Assembly (NCBI GenBank): GCA_001468855.1
Contig: LDIV01000002.1
Span: 145,558 to 152,736, forward strand
Reading direction: 5' to 3'
Origin: a candidate division TM6 bacterium UASB124
GTDB taxonomy: Bacteria; Dependentiae; Babeliae; Babeliales; RVW-14
Length of the DNA: 7,179 nt
Position 1 is the first letter of the stretch. The number at the start of each line of letters is the position of its first letter. Position numbers and translations under genes: made by a program. This document shows positions 1-6,365 of the stretch, piece after piece. The notes beneath the pieces are model-generated. The model worked only from the letters and a program-made list of their open reading frames with translations, did no database searches and was not told the DNA's origin.

Positions 1-2
1 TG

Positions 3-125
3 AAGAAAGTCTTGACCAGTCTAACGTGTGTTGAACATGTCATAAATTATCTCAGAGAAGTAAATCAACAGTTACGTGGTTCTTCAAATCCGGCATCAGA
101 TGATAACTTTGCCTATGTTGCGTAA
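3..125 (+). CDS. C-terminal end of an acyl carrier protein-like gene (5' end outside window)
   Basis: An open frame enters from the left edge and ends at TAA 123-125, giving the last 40 residues of a protein. The stretch LTSLTCVEHVINYL resembles the last helix of acyl carrier proteins, where a Thr-Val pair precedes a helix ending in Tyr-Ile/Leu. The phosphopantetheine Ser motif (DSL) would lie upstream and cannot be seen. After this helix the protein continues for about 22 polar residues (REVNQQLRGSSNPASDDNFAYVA), longer than the usual short ACP tail. The gene converges on the permease gene, with 54 bases between the two stop codons. The family call rests on a short stretch only. It could be a specialised ACP, a carrier domain ending a larger protein, or an unrelated protein. 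Confidence 0.4.
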   Translation, partial: KKVLTSLTCVEHVINYLREVNQQLRGSSNPASDDNFAYVA

Positions 126-179
126 GTCCTGTAAAAAAATTAACTTGGAACGGATTGCGTAGTTGCAGTCAAAGATGTA

Positions 180-1406
180 TTACTGTTCCGTAAGTGCCTG
201 AACCGGGTCGAGTTTTGAGGCTTTGCGTGCGGGGTAATATCCAAAAAGAATACCAACACTCATAATAGCGATACAGGCAATGAGCATTGACAGCGGAGTG
301 ATGATAACAATCCAGCTGGTAATTTTTGCAACAATGAATGGTATGCAACATCCAATCATGATGCCAACCAATCCACCGATGCTGCACAAAATAATTGATT
401 CAAAAAGGAATTGACGCAGAATTGTTTTATCTTGTGCCCCCAGCGCCATGCGAATGCCAATTTCTTGTGTGCGTTCGCCAACAGAAACCAGCATGATATT
501 CATAACACCAATGCCGCCGACAAAGAGCGATATTGATGCAATGATGAGTAATAAAAGATTAAGGATGAGCGAAGAAACGTTAGCAGCCTTAAGCATGGAT
601 GCCTGATCCCAGATAGTAAAGTCATCAACATCTTTGATGCCGATACGACGTCGTGCGCGTAGAATCTTTTTGATATACCGTACCGCATTAGGAATGGCAT
701 CGATCGATTTCATCGAAATAGTAATTGCAGAAATTTTATCTCCGGGAGGTGCAAGGCTAATCTTTTTTGCCGTTGTTATAGGAATAAATACATCCATATT
801 AGGATCTTCAAAACCAAACTGTTGATCCATTTTTTTGATAATACCTATAATGGTGAAATTAATTTTTTTGATTTGAATTGTTTTATCAAGAGGGTCTTCT
901 CGTTTGAAAAGTTCATCAGCTATTTTGTTACCAATGACGATAACACGCGAGCCTTTTAAAACGTGTTCATGATTATAGAACTGTCCGCGTGCTATTGTTC
1001 TGCTCATAAGGCTGAGTAGATTGGCATTACCGGATTTTATTGATGTTGAAATTCTGTGGCCGCGAGCAACGAGTGTGTCTCTGCCAAATGCAGCGGGTGA
1101 AATTGCTTTTATTGAGGGAACATAACGACTGAGTATGTCAACATCTTGGAATGAAAAAGGAGGAATCTTTTTTTTCATCTCTTTTCCACTCTCAGATGCA
1201 AGCCAGTTGCCGGGGTGAATAAAAATATAATTATCTCCGCCGGCCATTATTTCTCGCTTAACTCGTTCTTCTGCTCCACGACCAATGGCCATAATGGCGA
1301 TGATGGCACTAATGCCTATAATGATACCAAGCATAGTGAGCAAAGAGCGCCCTTTATGGTGGCGAAGGGATCGCAAAGCGGTGATAAATAGAACTTTTGT
1401 ATTCAC
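180..1406 (-). CDS. MacB/FtsX-type ABC transporter permease (no ATPase domain)
   Basis: This 408-residue inner-membrane protein has the layout of the MacB permease half. A first membrane helix lies at about 22-42, following LRSLRHHKGRSLLTMLGI. A large periplasmic domain (MacB_PCD type) spans about 43-275, and three membrane helices lie at about 278-303, 335-360 and 366-390. Family hallmarks are GGIGVMNIMLVSVGERTQEIG (297-317, continuing IRMALGA) and YPARKASKLDPVQAL near the C-terminus. Family members couple ATP hydrolysis by a separate or fused ATPase to movement of periplasmic substrates through an adaptor and an outer-membrane channel. E. coli MacB carries its ATPase at the N-terminus; here it is absent, as in two-polypeptide systems. 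The start is GTG at 1406, placed so that the protein begins in register with family members. It directly abuts the stop of the adaptor gene, so translation is probably coupled. The substrate (drug, peptide, lipoprotein or lipid) cannot be told. Confidence 0.93.
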   Translation of the reverse strand: MNTKVLFITALRSLRHHKGRSLLTMLGIIIGISAIIAIMAIGRGAEERVKREIMAGGDNYIFIHPGNWLASESGKEMKKKIPPFSFQDVDILSRYVPSIKAISPAAFGRDTLVARGHRISTSIKSGNANLLSLMSRTIARGQFYNHEHVLKGSRVIVIGNKIADELFKREDPLDKTIQIKKINFTIIGIIKKMDQQFGFEDPNMDVFIPITTAKKISLAPPGDKISAITISMKSIDAIPNAVRYIKKILRARRRIGIKDVDDFTIWDQASMLKAANVSSLILNLLLLIIASISLFVGGIGVMNIMLVSVGERTQEIGIRMALGAQDKTILRQFLFESIILCSIGGLVGIMIGCCIPFIVAKITSWIVIITPLSMLIACIAIMSVGILFGYYPARKASKLDPVQALTEQ

Positions 1407-2624
1407 TTACAGAGAACCTCTAAACCAGCGTTTATAAACATCTTCCATATCATCAGGCTCTTCAACATCCGTTATAACATTGTCAGTTTCTGATAATCCT
1501 TCTAAGACTTGCCAGAACATGTTGTCGGAAAGTCCGACGGTAACTTGCTTTTGGACAAAGCGTTTGTTATCAACGGTCCACACGAATTTTATAATTTTTT
1601 CAGGTTGTTTTTTGACTAATTGTTTCTGCTCATGATCAGGAATAGGAACATATTGATAGTTGAGCTTTTTAGCAACCGTCTGTACAAGCTCTGGATTAAT
1701 GTAAAATGTTGGTCCGCTGATGCTGATAACGTTTTTAACTTTATGAACATTAATGTGAGCGTTAACAATCATACCTGGTCGCAATAATTTTGATGAATTA
1801 TCAACGTCGGCCTGTGCTTTATATGAAGCTGGCGTACCATCTGTTGCTGCTGATGAAGCAGCTTTTGGGGTAAAGCTTACTTCTTGAATAAAACTTTTAA
1901 TGCGCATATCGGGGAAGCTGTTAGGTGTCAGAATAACTTTTTGTTGTGGTTTGATGTGTCCAATTTCACTTTCATCGATATCGAATGTTGCTTTCATTTT
2001 GGTTACGTCTTGGGCGATTTCAAAAAGGATGGTGTTGCTGACATCGTTTGCCACCATACCTTTGGTAGCGTACACAGCAATGACGGTGCCGTTATCAGGC
2101 GCTTTGATTTTTGTGCTATCGAATTCTAATGATGCGCGTAACAGGAGTGCTTTATTTGTTAAAACATCCTCTTGTGCTTTTTCATAATCACGTTGGGCCT
2201 TTTGATAGTTGTCACGTGATAGCTGACCTGATTTATACAAAGCCTCTTGGCGTGGGAAGTATGCCTTTTGGTAGGTTAAATCTTTTTGTGACTGTTCAAG
2301 ACGGTGCTGAGCTGCCTGAACATCAGAATCATCTTTACCGGTGTCGATGAGGGCAAGTAGTTGCCCTTTTTGGACAGTTTGATTTTCTTTTACATATATT
2401 TCTTTGACAAAACCGGACTGAATGCTGCCAACTTTCATGATTTCTTTGATTTCCAGGAAGCCAGAAACAGAAATAGTATGTTTAATGGTACGTCGTTGTG
2501 GATTTTCCGTTTTGTAGAGAGATTGTTTATTGGGTTTAGTTTTGATTTTTTTGATGATGAGAAATGCACCGCTTCCTATCATGGTGAGTGTTACTATAAG
2601 AATTATTATTTTTTTTATATTCAT
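1407..2624 (-). CDS. MacA/HlyD-family periplasmic adaptor (membrane fusion protein)
   Basis: This 405-residue protein is anchored by an N-terminal membrane helix (about 5-24, MNIKKIIILIVTLTMIGSGA). The first lipoyl half (about 68-94, GFVKEIYVKENQTVQKGQ) is followed by an alpha-helical hairpin rich in Gln, Lys and Glu (about 99-165). The second lipoyl half covers about 170-192 (STKIKAPDNGTVIAV), the beta-barrel about 205-295 (with LRPGMIVNAHI), and a membrane-proximal domain ends near 385 (VTVGLSDN...LEGLSETDNVI). This is the standard order for adaptors that join an inner-membrane permease to a TolC-type channel. The frame stays open upstream to an ATG at 2744, which would add 40 residues. I chose the ATG at 2624 because it puts the anchor helix at the N-terminus, as in relatives; neither start has a clear Shine-Dalgarno sequence. 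About 40 extra residues (305-345, with Lys/Gln-rich HEQKQLVKKQ) interrupt the membrane-proximal domain. It is first in the operon with the permease. Confidence 0.9.
   Translation of the reverse strand: MNIKKIIILIVTLTMIGSGAFLIIKKIKTKPNKQSLYKTENPQRRTIKHTISVSGFLEIKEIMKVGSIQSGFVKEIYVKENQTVQKGQLLALIDTGKDDSDVQAAQHRLEQSQKDLTYQKAYFPRQEALYKSGQLSRDNYQKAQRDYEKAQEDVLTNKALLLRASLEFDSTKIKAPDNGTVIAVYATKGMVANDVSNTILFEIAQDVTKMKATFDIDESEIGHIKPQQKVILTPNSFPDMRIKSFIQEVSFTPKAASSAATDGTPASYKAQADVDNSSKLLRPGMIVNAHINVHKVKNVISISGPTFYINPELVQTVAKKLNYQYVPIPDHEQKQLVKKQPEKIIKFVWTVDNKRFVQKQVTVGLSDNMFWQVLEGLSETDNVITDVEEPDDMEDVYKRWFRGSL
1417..1420 (-). promoter_or_regulatory. Ribosome binding site inside the adaptor gene for the permease
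   Basis: Read on the minus strand, GAGG lies 10 bases before the GTG start at 1406 and inside the last codons of the adaptor gene. It supports this GTG as the start. The permease would be translated from the same mRNA as the adaptor. Confidence 0.5.
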
Positions 2625-2723
2625 GGCGTACTTTACGTTAAAAAGACTAACTTGTTTGGAAGAATAACGAAAAAAATGAGCCAATGGAAGCAAAAGAGGA
2701 TTTTTTATTGCGGAATGTTGATT

Positions 2724-2752
2724 TAGCCAGTGTTTCCGTTTCATACTAAAAT
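2724..2752 (+). promoter_or_regulatory. Candidate sigma70-type promoter of the cPLA2-like gene
   Basis: TAGCCA (2724-2729, 4 of 6 to TTGACA) is separated by 17 bases from TAAAAT (2747-2752, 5 of 6 to TATAAT). Transcription would start near 2760 and leave a leader of about 37 bases before the ATG at 2797. The site lies in the divergent gap between the adaptor and the large plus-strand gene, where a promoter is expected. An overlapping alternative is TTGATT (2718) with CATACT (2742), spacing 18. Such matches occur by chance in AT-rich DNA. Confidence 0.35.
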
Positions 2753-2783
2753 ACTTATGTGAATAGAATGTAAAACCATAAAG

Positions 2784-2790
2784 GGAAAGG
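2784..2790 (+). promoter_or_regulatory. Ribosome binding site of the cPLA2-like gene
   Basis: GGAAAGG lies 6 bases before the ATG at 2797. It fixes this start, which also opens directly into a signal peptide. Confidence 0.7.
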
Positions 2791-2796
2791 ATTGAT

Positions 2797-5700
2797 ATGA
2801 TTTATATTAGGCTTAGCCGTTTGGGGAAGGCTTTGGTGGCAATTGTATTTGTGTTGCTGCTATTTGGTGTTGATATACAGGTTGTAAGGGCTGCCGATAG
2901 GCCCCCTTTGCCAGCAAAACAAATAACATCTCAGTTACCGCGTCTGCCTTTTTATAATTCATTACGGGCTTACAATAATGTTAAGTATGTTGTGCTTGTT
3001 GATGATAAAGAAGTTGCGACAAGTGAAGTTGCGACAAGTAATAAGATTTTTAATAAATTTCTTGATTTTGTTTGTGACCAGAAACTGAAGCGTGATTCGG
3101 ATTATGGACAGAAACGGGAAGAATTAAAAAACATAGAAAATAAACTTAAAGCTTTACTGCAAGGAGCTACGAGTAGCACAGTATCCACAAATGAACAAAA
3201 TTTGCGTAATCAGCAAGATAAATTAAAACAAGAAATAGCAGCATTTGAGGAACACACTCGGGAAGCGGTTGTACAAAAAGAAGAAGTTGTACAAAAAGGA
3301 GAACAAGACTTTATTACATTTATGGAGCATATTAATGCGAGGGAGACAGCCATTGTTCTTATTGCCGCAGGTGCTCAAGGAGCTGCTGCTTCTCGGATTT
3401 TAGATACGTTGAAAGATAAAAAAGATTGTTTACATTCTGTTGTTTTATTTGATCCGGATGTTTATCAATCATTTTTTGGGGTGCCTAATCTATATAATTT
3501 TAATTTGAACTGTATTAAACATCGTTTATACAATTTTTATTCTAAACAAAGGACATTATTATATCGCAAGATAATGTCTACATTTGATAAAGAAAATCAA
3601 TGGTTGAAGGTTGTCAATATTTGTTGCTTTGATTTAAAAAATTCATATGTAATCATGGATATTTCTGCTGATATGTTGATAGCTAAAGTTATTAATGCAA
3701 TGACTTTTATAGATAAGCATTATGCTTTAAATATCGATTTGTCTGCAGTATTTATAAAAGGAAAAGACTATCCAACTGTTTTTATAAATCGAGCTCTTTA
3801 TTATAAAGATGGTCGATTGATTCATGAATATGCAGATACTATATTATTATATAAAAAATACGTATGGGAATATCCTGTTTCCTTTGATTTGCAGGTAACA
3901 ACAACGATTCTTGATAATGAAGAGCTTTTAAGTTATAACGAGATACTTTCATTACCAGATCAAAGCGGCAAAAATGAGATAGTCAAATACAACAAAGTTA
4001 TTTCTGATGCTAATAGCAAAATACAAAAAAGTCCGGATATTGCAGCGTTGATTAAGACATATGAAGGCATTTATGATTTTATTTATAAAGATCAATCAAA
4101 GACAGAGGCTTGGGGTATATGGTTGGCCGGCAAAGCACTGAATATTCCTTGGCTTGGAGATTATATAAAAAAAATAGTCTCAGACAAGATTAAGGCGGTA
4201 TTCACTCAAGGTGTTGCTGCAGATATTATGTTGAATTCATTCATAAATAAATTTAAGGAGCAACCAGACAAGCTTAAGAGCTACAAGAGGAATCTTAATC
4301 AGGCAATTCTTGGACTTCGTCTTGGTGTTTATTCGTCTACCCAAAAGGATAGAATTTGTGATTTGTTGAATTGGGTTCTTAATAATCAAGACTGGATACC
4401 ATATTTTTTTGCTTTTGAGACATGGATTCAAGATGAAAGTATATTTTTAAGGCGATTAGGTGCGACAGATGATTTAGCTAACCAGTTTAAAACAATGATG
4501 ACGCCACAACAACAACAGAAAGAGGTCGTTAGGAGGGGGGCTGGTATTTGTGAGGATGAAAAAAACATAGTTTTGAGCAGGCGTAAGGATATTATTGTTC
4601 CTGCGTTAAATAATATGTGTTCTAAAATTGTTGAGATTTCACCAGTTACAGCGAACGATGCGCCCAAAATAGGTATAGCGTGTAGTGGTGGCGGTTATAG
4701 AGCAATGATTGCTTCTTTGGGATTTGTTCATGGACTTGCTAAAAAGAACATTCTTTCTACCGTAAGTTATATGACGGCGCTTTCGGGCTCTTCATGGATG
4801 TTGTGTCCATGGATTGCTTGTCAATTGAAATTTCCAGAAACTTATGATGATTTTGTTGTACGGTTAAGAGCAGGCGCTCAACATTTTAATGAGTCATTTT
4901 CGGAGAATGAATTGCGAGATATAGCATCTCTTTTATTGACCAGATATAACAATGAAGGTGGTATTACGCTTGTTGATTTTTACGGTGCATTATTGGCACG
5001 GGCGCTTCTTAAGGGTTTTCCTAATTCAGGACAGACAGCTACTTTATTTAATAGCATAAGAATCAATTCTCTTTTTAAAAATTATCCATTTCCTATTGCA
5101 ACTGCTGTCGGAAGTACATATGAACACTATCTGGGTTTTAAATTTGTTGAAGCGGAAGATAAAAAAGAACAGCAGAGAAACTATTTTTGGTTTGAGATGA
5201 GTCCGGTAGAGATTGGTTGCGAATATTTAAATGCATGGATAGATCCACAGTTTTCAGGATGTCGCTTTGATAAAGGAATGATAATTGAATTTGGCCCAGA
5301 GGTCTCGTTAGGTACCATTATGGGTATTGCAGGGTCTGCATTTGCTGCTGATATTCGAGTTATATTGAGTAAATCAAGAGGAAAGATTCCATCATTCCTT
5401 GAATCTTTTGTACAAAATTTGATTGTTAAGCGTGGTGGGGATGCGATGAAATTTTTACAAAGTGATCAATATCCTCTTGGTGTCGAGGTATCTGATATAA
5501 TGGATTTTAGATTTGCGTCAGGGAGGTTGATTAATTTTGCTCATGGCATTGGACAAGGAAAGATGGCAGGAGAAAAATTTATCAATTTATTTGATTCCGG
5601 AATAGATTTTAACCTTCCTGTTGATCCGTTATTAAGAAGAGGGGTTAATTTATATTTGATTTGTGATGCTTCGGCAAATGTGAAACATCAATTAGCTAAA

Positions 5701-6096
5701 GTACAGCAATATGTAAAAGATATAGATAAGGGTTATAAATTACCGCCAATGAAACTAGATACAGTAGCTAACGATGAGGTTAGTGTTTTTTATGATGTTC
5801 ATGATGTTTCTTGTCCTGTAATTGTTTATGTTCCAAATAAGGTTGGAATGTCTACTTTGCAATTTAATTATGATGAGCATGATTTCAATATGATCTATAA
5901 AACAATGATGAGTACTGTTGAACGTAATTCTGAAAAAATTATAGATGCAATTTGTCTTGTGACGTTAAATTCTAAGCTTCAAAGTACCCCAAATAACGAA
6001 CAATTGAAACAATTAAGAAATGATCTAGTCAATAAGCTTTCTGGTGTAACTGTTACATCGCATGGAGTAATAGATATTAAGGAAGAGCATAAGTAA
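2797..6096 (+). CDS. Exported protein with C-terminal group IV phospholipase A2 (cPLA2/PLB-type) domain
   Basis: This 1099-residue protein begins with a Sec signal peptide: Arg/Lys near the start, a hydrophobic core at about 11-25 (KALVAIVFVLLLFG), and a likely cut after VRA (32). A charged coiled coil spans about 105-170. Residues about 184-225 resemble the nucleophile-elbow part of an alpha/beta hydrolase (AIVLIAAGAQGAAASRIL), with Ala where Ser is expected. Residues about 350-610 are mostly helical and unrecognised. From about 622 to 1060 the protein follows the cPLA2 catalytic domain: SGGGYRAM (630-637, Arg635), ALSGS (661-665, nucleophile Ser663), MSPVEIG (801-807), MGIAGSAF (842-849), DSGIDFNLP (933-941), CDAS (956-959, catalytic Asp957), and STLQFNY (1019-1025) near the end. 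The Arg-to-Ser spacing is 28 residues, the same as Arg200-Ser228 of human cPLA2-alpha. The expected reaction is hydrolysis of acyl esters in phospholipids or lysophospholipids. The calcium-binding C2 domain of the animal enzyme is absent. The gene stands alone, with its own ribosome site and a hairpin after the stop. The family call is firm; substrate and destination are inference. Confidence 0.9.
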   Translation: MIYIRLSRLGKALVAIVFVLLLFGVDIQVVRAADRPPLPAKQITSQLPRLPFYNSLRAYNNVKYVVLVDDKEVATSEVATSNKIFNKFLDFVCDQKLKRDSDYGQKREELKNIENKLKALLQGATSSTVSTNEQNLRNQQDKLKQEIAAFEEHTREAVVQKEEVVQKGEQDFITFMEHINARETAIVLIAAGAQGAAASRILDTLKDKKDCLHSVVLFDPDVYQSFFGVPNLYNFNLNCIKHRLYNFYSKQRTLLYRKIMSTFDKENQWLKVVNICCFDLKNSYVIMDISADMLIAKVINAMTFIDKHYALNIDLSAVFIKGKDYPTVFINRALYYKDGRLIHEYADTILLYKKYVWEYPVSFDLQVTTTILDNEELLSYNEILSLPDQSGKNEIVKYNKVISDANSKIQKSPDIAALIKTYEGIYDFIYKDQSKTEAWGIWLAGKALNIPWLGDYIKKIVSDKIKAVFTQGVAADIMLNSFINKFKEQPDKLKSYKRNLNQAILGLRLGVYSSTQKDRICDLLNWVLNNQDWIPYFFAFETWIQDESIFLRRLGATDDLANQFKTMMTPQQQQKEVVRRGAGICEDEKNIVLSRRKDIIVPALNNMCSKIVEISPVTANDAPKIGIACSGGGYRAMIASLGFVHGLAKKNILSTVSYMTALSGSSWMLCPWIACQLKFPETYDDFVVRLRAGAQHFNESFSENELRDIASLLLTRYNNEGGITLVDFYGALLARALLKGFPNSGQTATLFNSIRINSLFKNYPFPIATAVGSTYEHYLGFKFVEAEDKKEQQRNYFWFEMSPVEIGCEYLNAWIDPQFSGCRFDKGMIIEFGPEVSLGTIMGIAGSAFAADIRVILSKSRGKIPSFLESFVQNLIVKRGGDAMKFLQSDQYPLGVEVSDIMDFRFASGRLINFAHGIGQGKMAGEKFINLFDSGIDFNLPVDPLLRRGVNLYLICDASANVKHQLAKVQQYVKDIDKGYKLPPMKLDTVANDEVSVFYDVHDVSCPVIVYVPNKVGMSTLQFNYDEHDFNMIYKTMMSTVERNSEKIIDAICLVTLNSKLQSTPNNEQLKQLRNDLVNKLSGVTVTSHGVIDIKEEHK
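3010..3039 (+). repeat. Perfect 15-bp in-frame tandem duplication
   Basis: The unit GAAGTTGCGACAAGT occurs twice without a gap (3010-3024 and 3025-3039) and encodes EVATS-EVATS, residues 72-81 of the phospholipase-like protein. Perfect identity at the DNA level suggests a recent slippage event that keeps the frame. Confidence 0.9.
3262..3297 (+). repeat. Near-perfect 18-bp in-frame tandem duplication
   Basis: Two adjacent 18-base units differ at two positions (GAAGCG versus GAAGAA, each followed by GTTGTACAAAAA). They encode EAVVQK and EEVVQK at the end of the predicted coiled coil of the phospholipase-like protein. The period of six residues is not a heptad, so it would shift the coiled-coil register or end it. 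Confidence 0.85.
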
Positions 6097-6133
6097 CAAA
6101 AAAATCATGTGTCTTTAAAGAGACCTTTAAAAT

Positions 6134-6178
6134 GAGAAACGAGTTCTGTGGTATATAAAGCCACAATGCTCGTTTCTC
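6134..6178 (+). terminator. Hairpin downstream of the cPLA2-like gene, likely intrinsic terminator
   Basis: GAGAAACGAG (6134-6143) is perfectly complementary to CTCGTTTCTC (6169-6178). An inner TGTGG (6147-6151) pairs with CCACA (6161-6165) across small internal loops, leaving a 9-base apical loop. The right arm runs into TTTG, so the U-tract is short. It starts 37 bases after the stop at 6096 and lies between two genes in the same direction, where it would separate their transcripts. The weak U-tract also allows an mRNA-stabilising hairpin or a protein-binding dyad. Confidence 0.55.
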
Positions 6179-6351
6179 TTTGTATCAACCAGGGATTATT
6201 TAAATATTTTTTAATTCAAGTTGTAATCGGTGGCGAGCAAAGAACTCTGATTTCAGCCTTTGTTTTGCTAGTTATCTTTGTTAAACTGGCAATAATATGT
6301 AATTTCATCATAGTTATCTAAGAGATTTAAATAGTATTTGTTGATCTAAAT

Positions 6352-6357
6352 GGAAGG
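6352..6357 (+). promoter_or_regulatory. Ribosome binding site of the right-hand exported protein
   Basis: GGAAGG lies 8 bases before the ATG at 6366 and supports that start. I found no convincing -35/-10 pair in the AT-rich stretch 6180-6350 between the hairpin and this site. Confidence 0.6.
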
Positions 6358-6365
6358 TTATTGGT

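Noticed and set aside
132..172. Possible minus-strand terminator for the transporter operon (7-base T-run with weak TTGACT/AGTTAA pairing)
   Set aside because: The stem has only about six pairs including a G-U wobble, around a loop of more than 20 bases. The T-run alone is not enough to call a terminator.
1884..2726. Several plus-strand open frames of 79-121 codons opposite the adaptor gene
   Set aside because: They lie antisense to a well-supported gene, show no family resemblance, and their composition mirrors the adaptor's codons.
2625..2744. Extension of the adaptor gene to an upstream ATG at 2744 (40 extra residues)
   Set aside because: It would put a non-hydrophobic His/Lys/Phe-rich stretch before the membrane anchor, unlike relatives. 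It has no Shine-Dalgarno sequence and would cover the likely promoter region of the divergent gene.
4237..4667. Minus-strand open frames inside the phospholipase-like gene
   Set aside because: They are short, antisense to a continuous 1099-codon gene, and match nothing I know.
4681..4800. Patatin-like phospholipase as the family of the large protein
   Set aside because: Patatins share a Gly-rich loop and GXSXG but end in a DG[GA] dyad motif. This protein has SGGGYRAM, LSGSSW, the MSPVEIG and MGIAGSAF blocks, and CDAS, which belong to the cPLA2/PLB family.
6180..6350. Promoter search before the right-hand exported gene (TTGTTA near 6278, TAATAT near 6293)
   Set aside because: No pair had spacing near 17 bases; the matches are what AT-rich DNA gives by chance.
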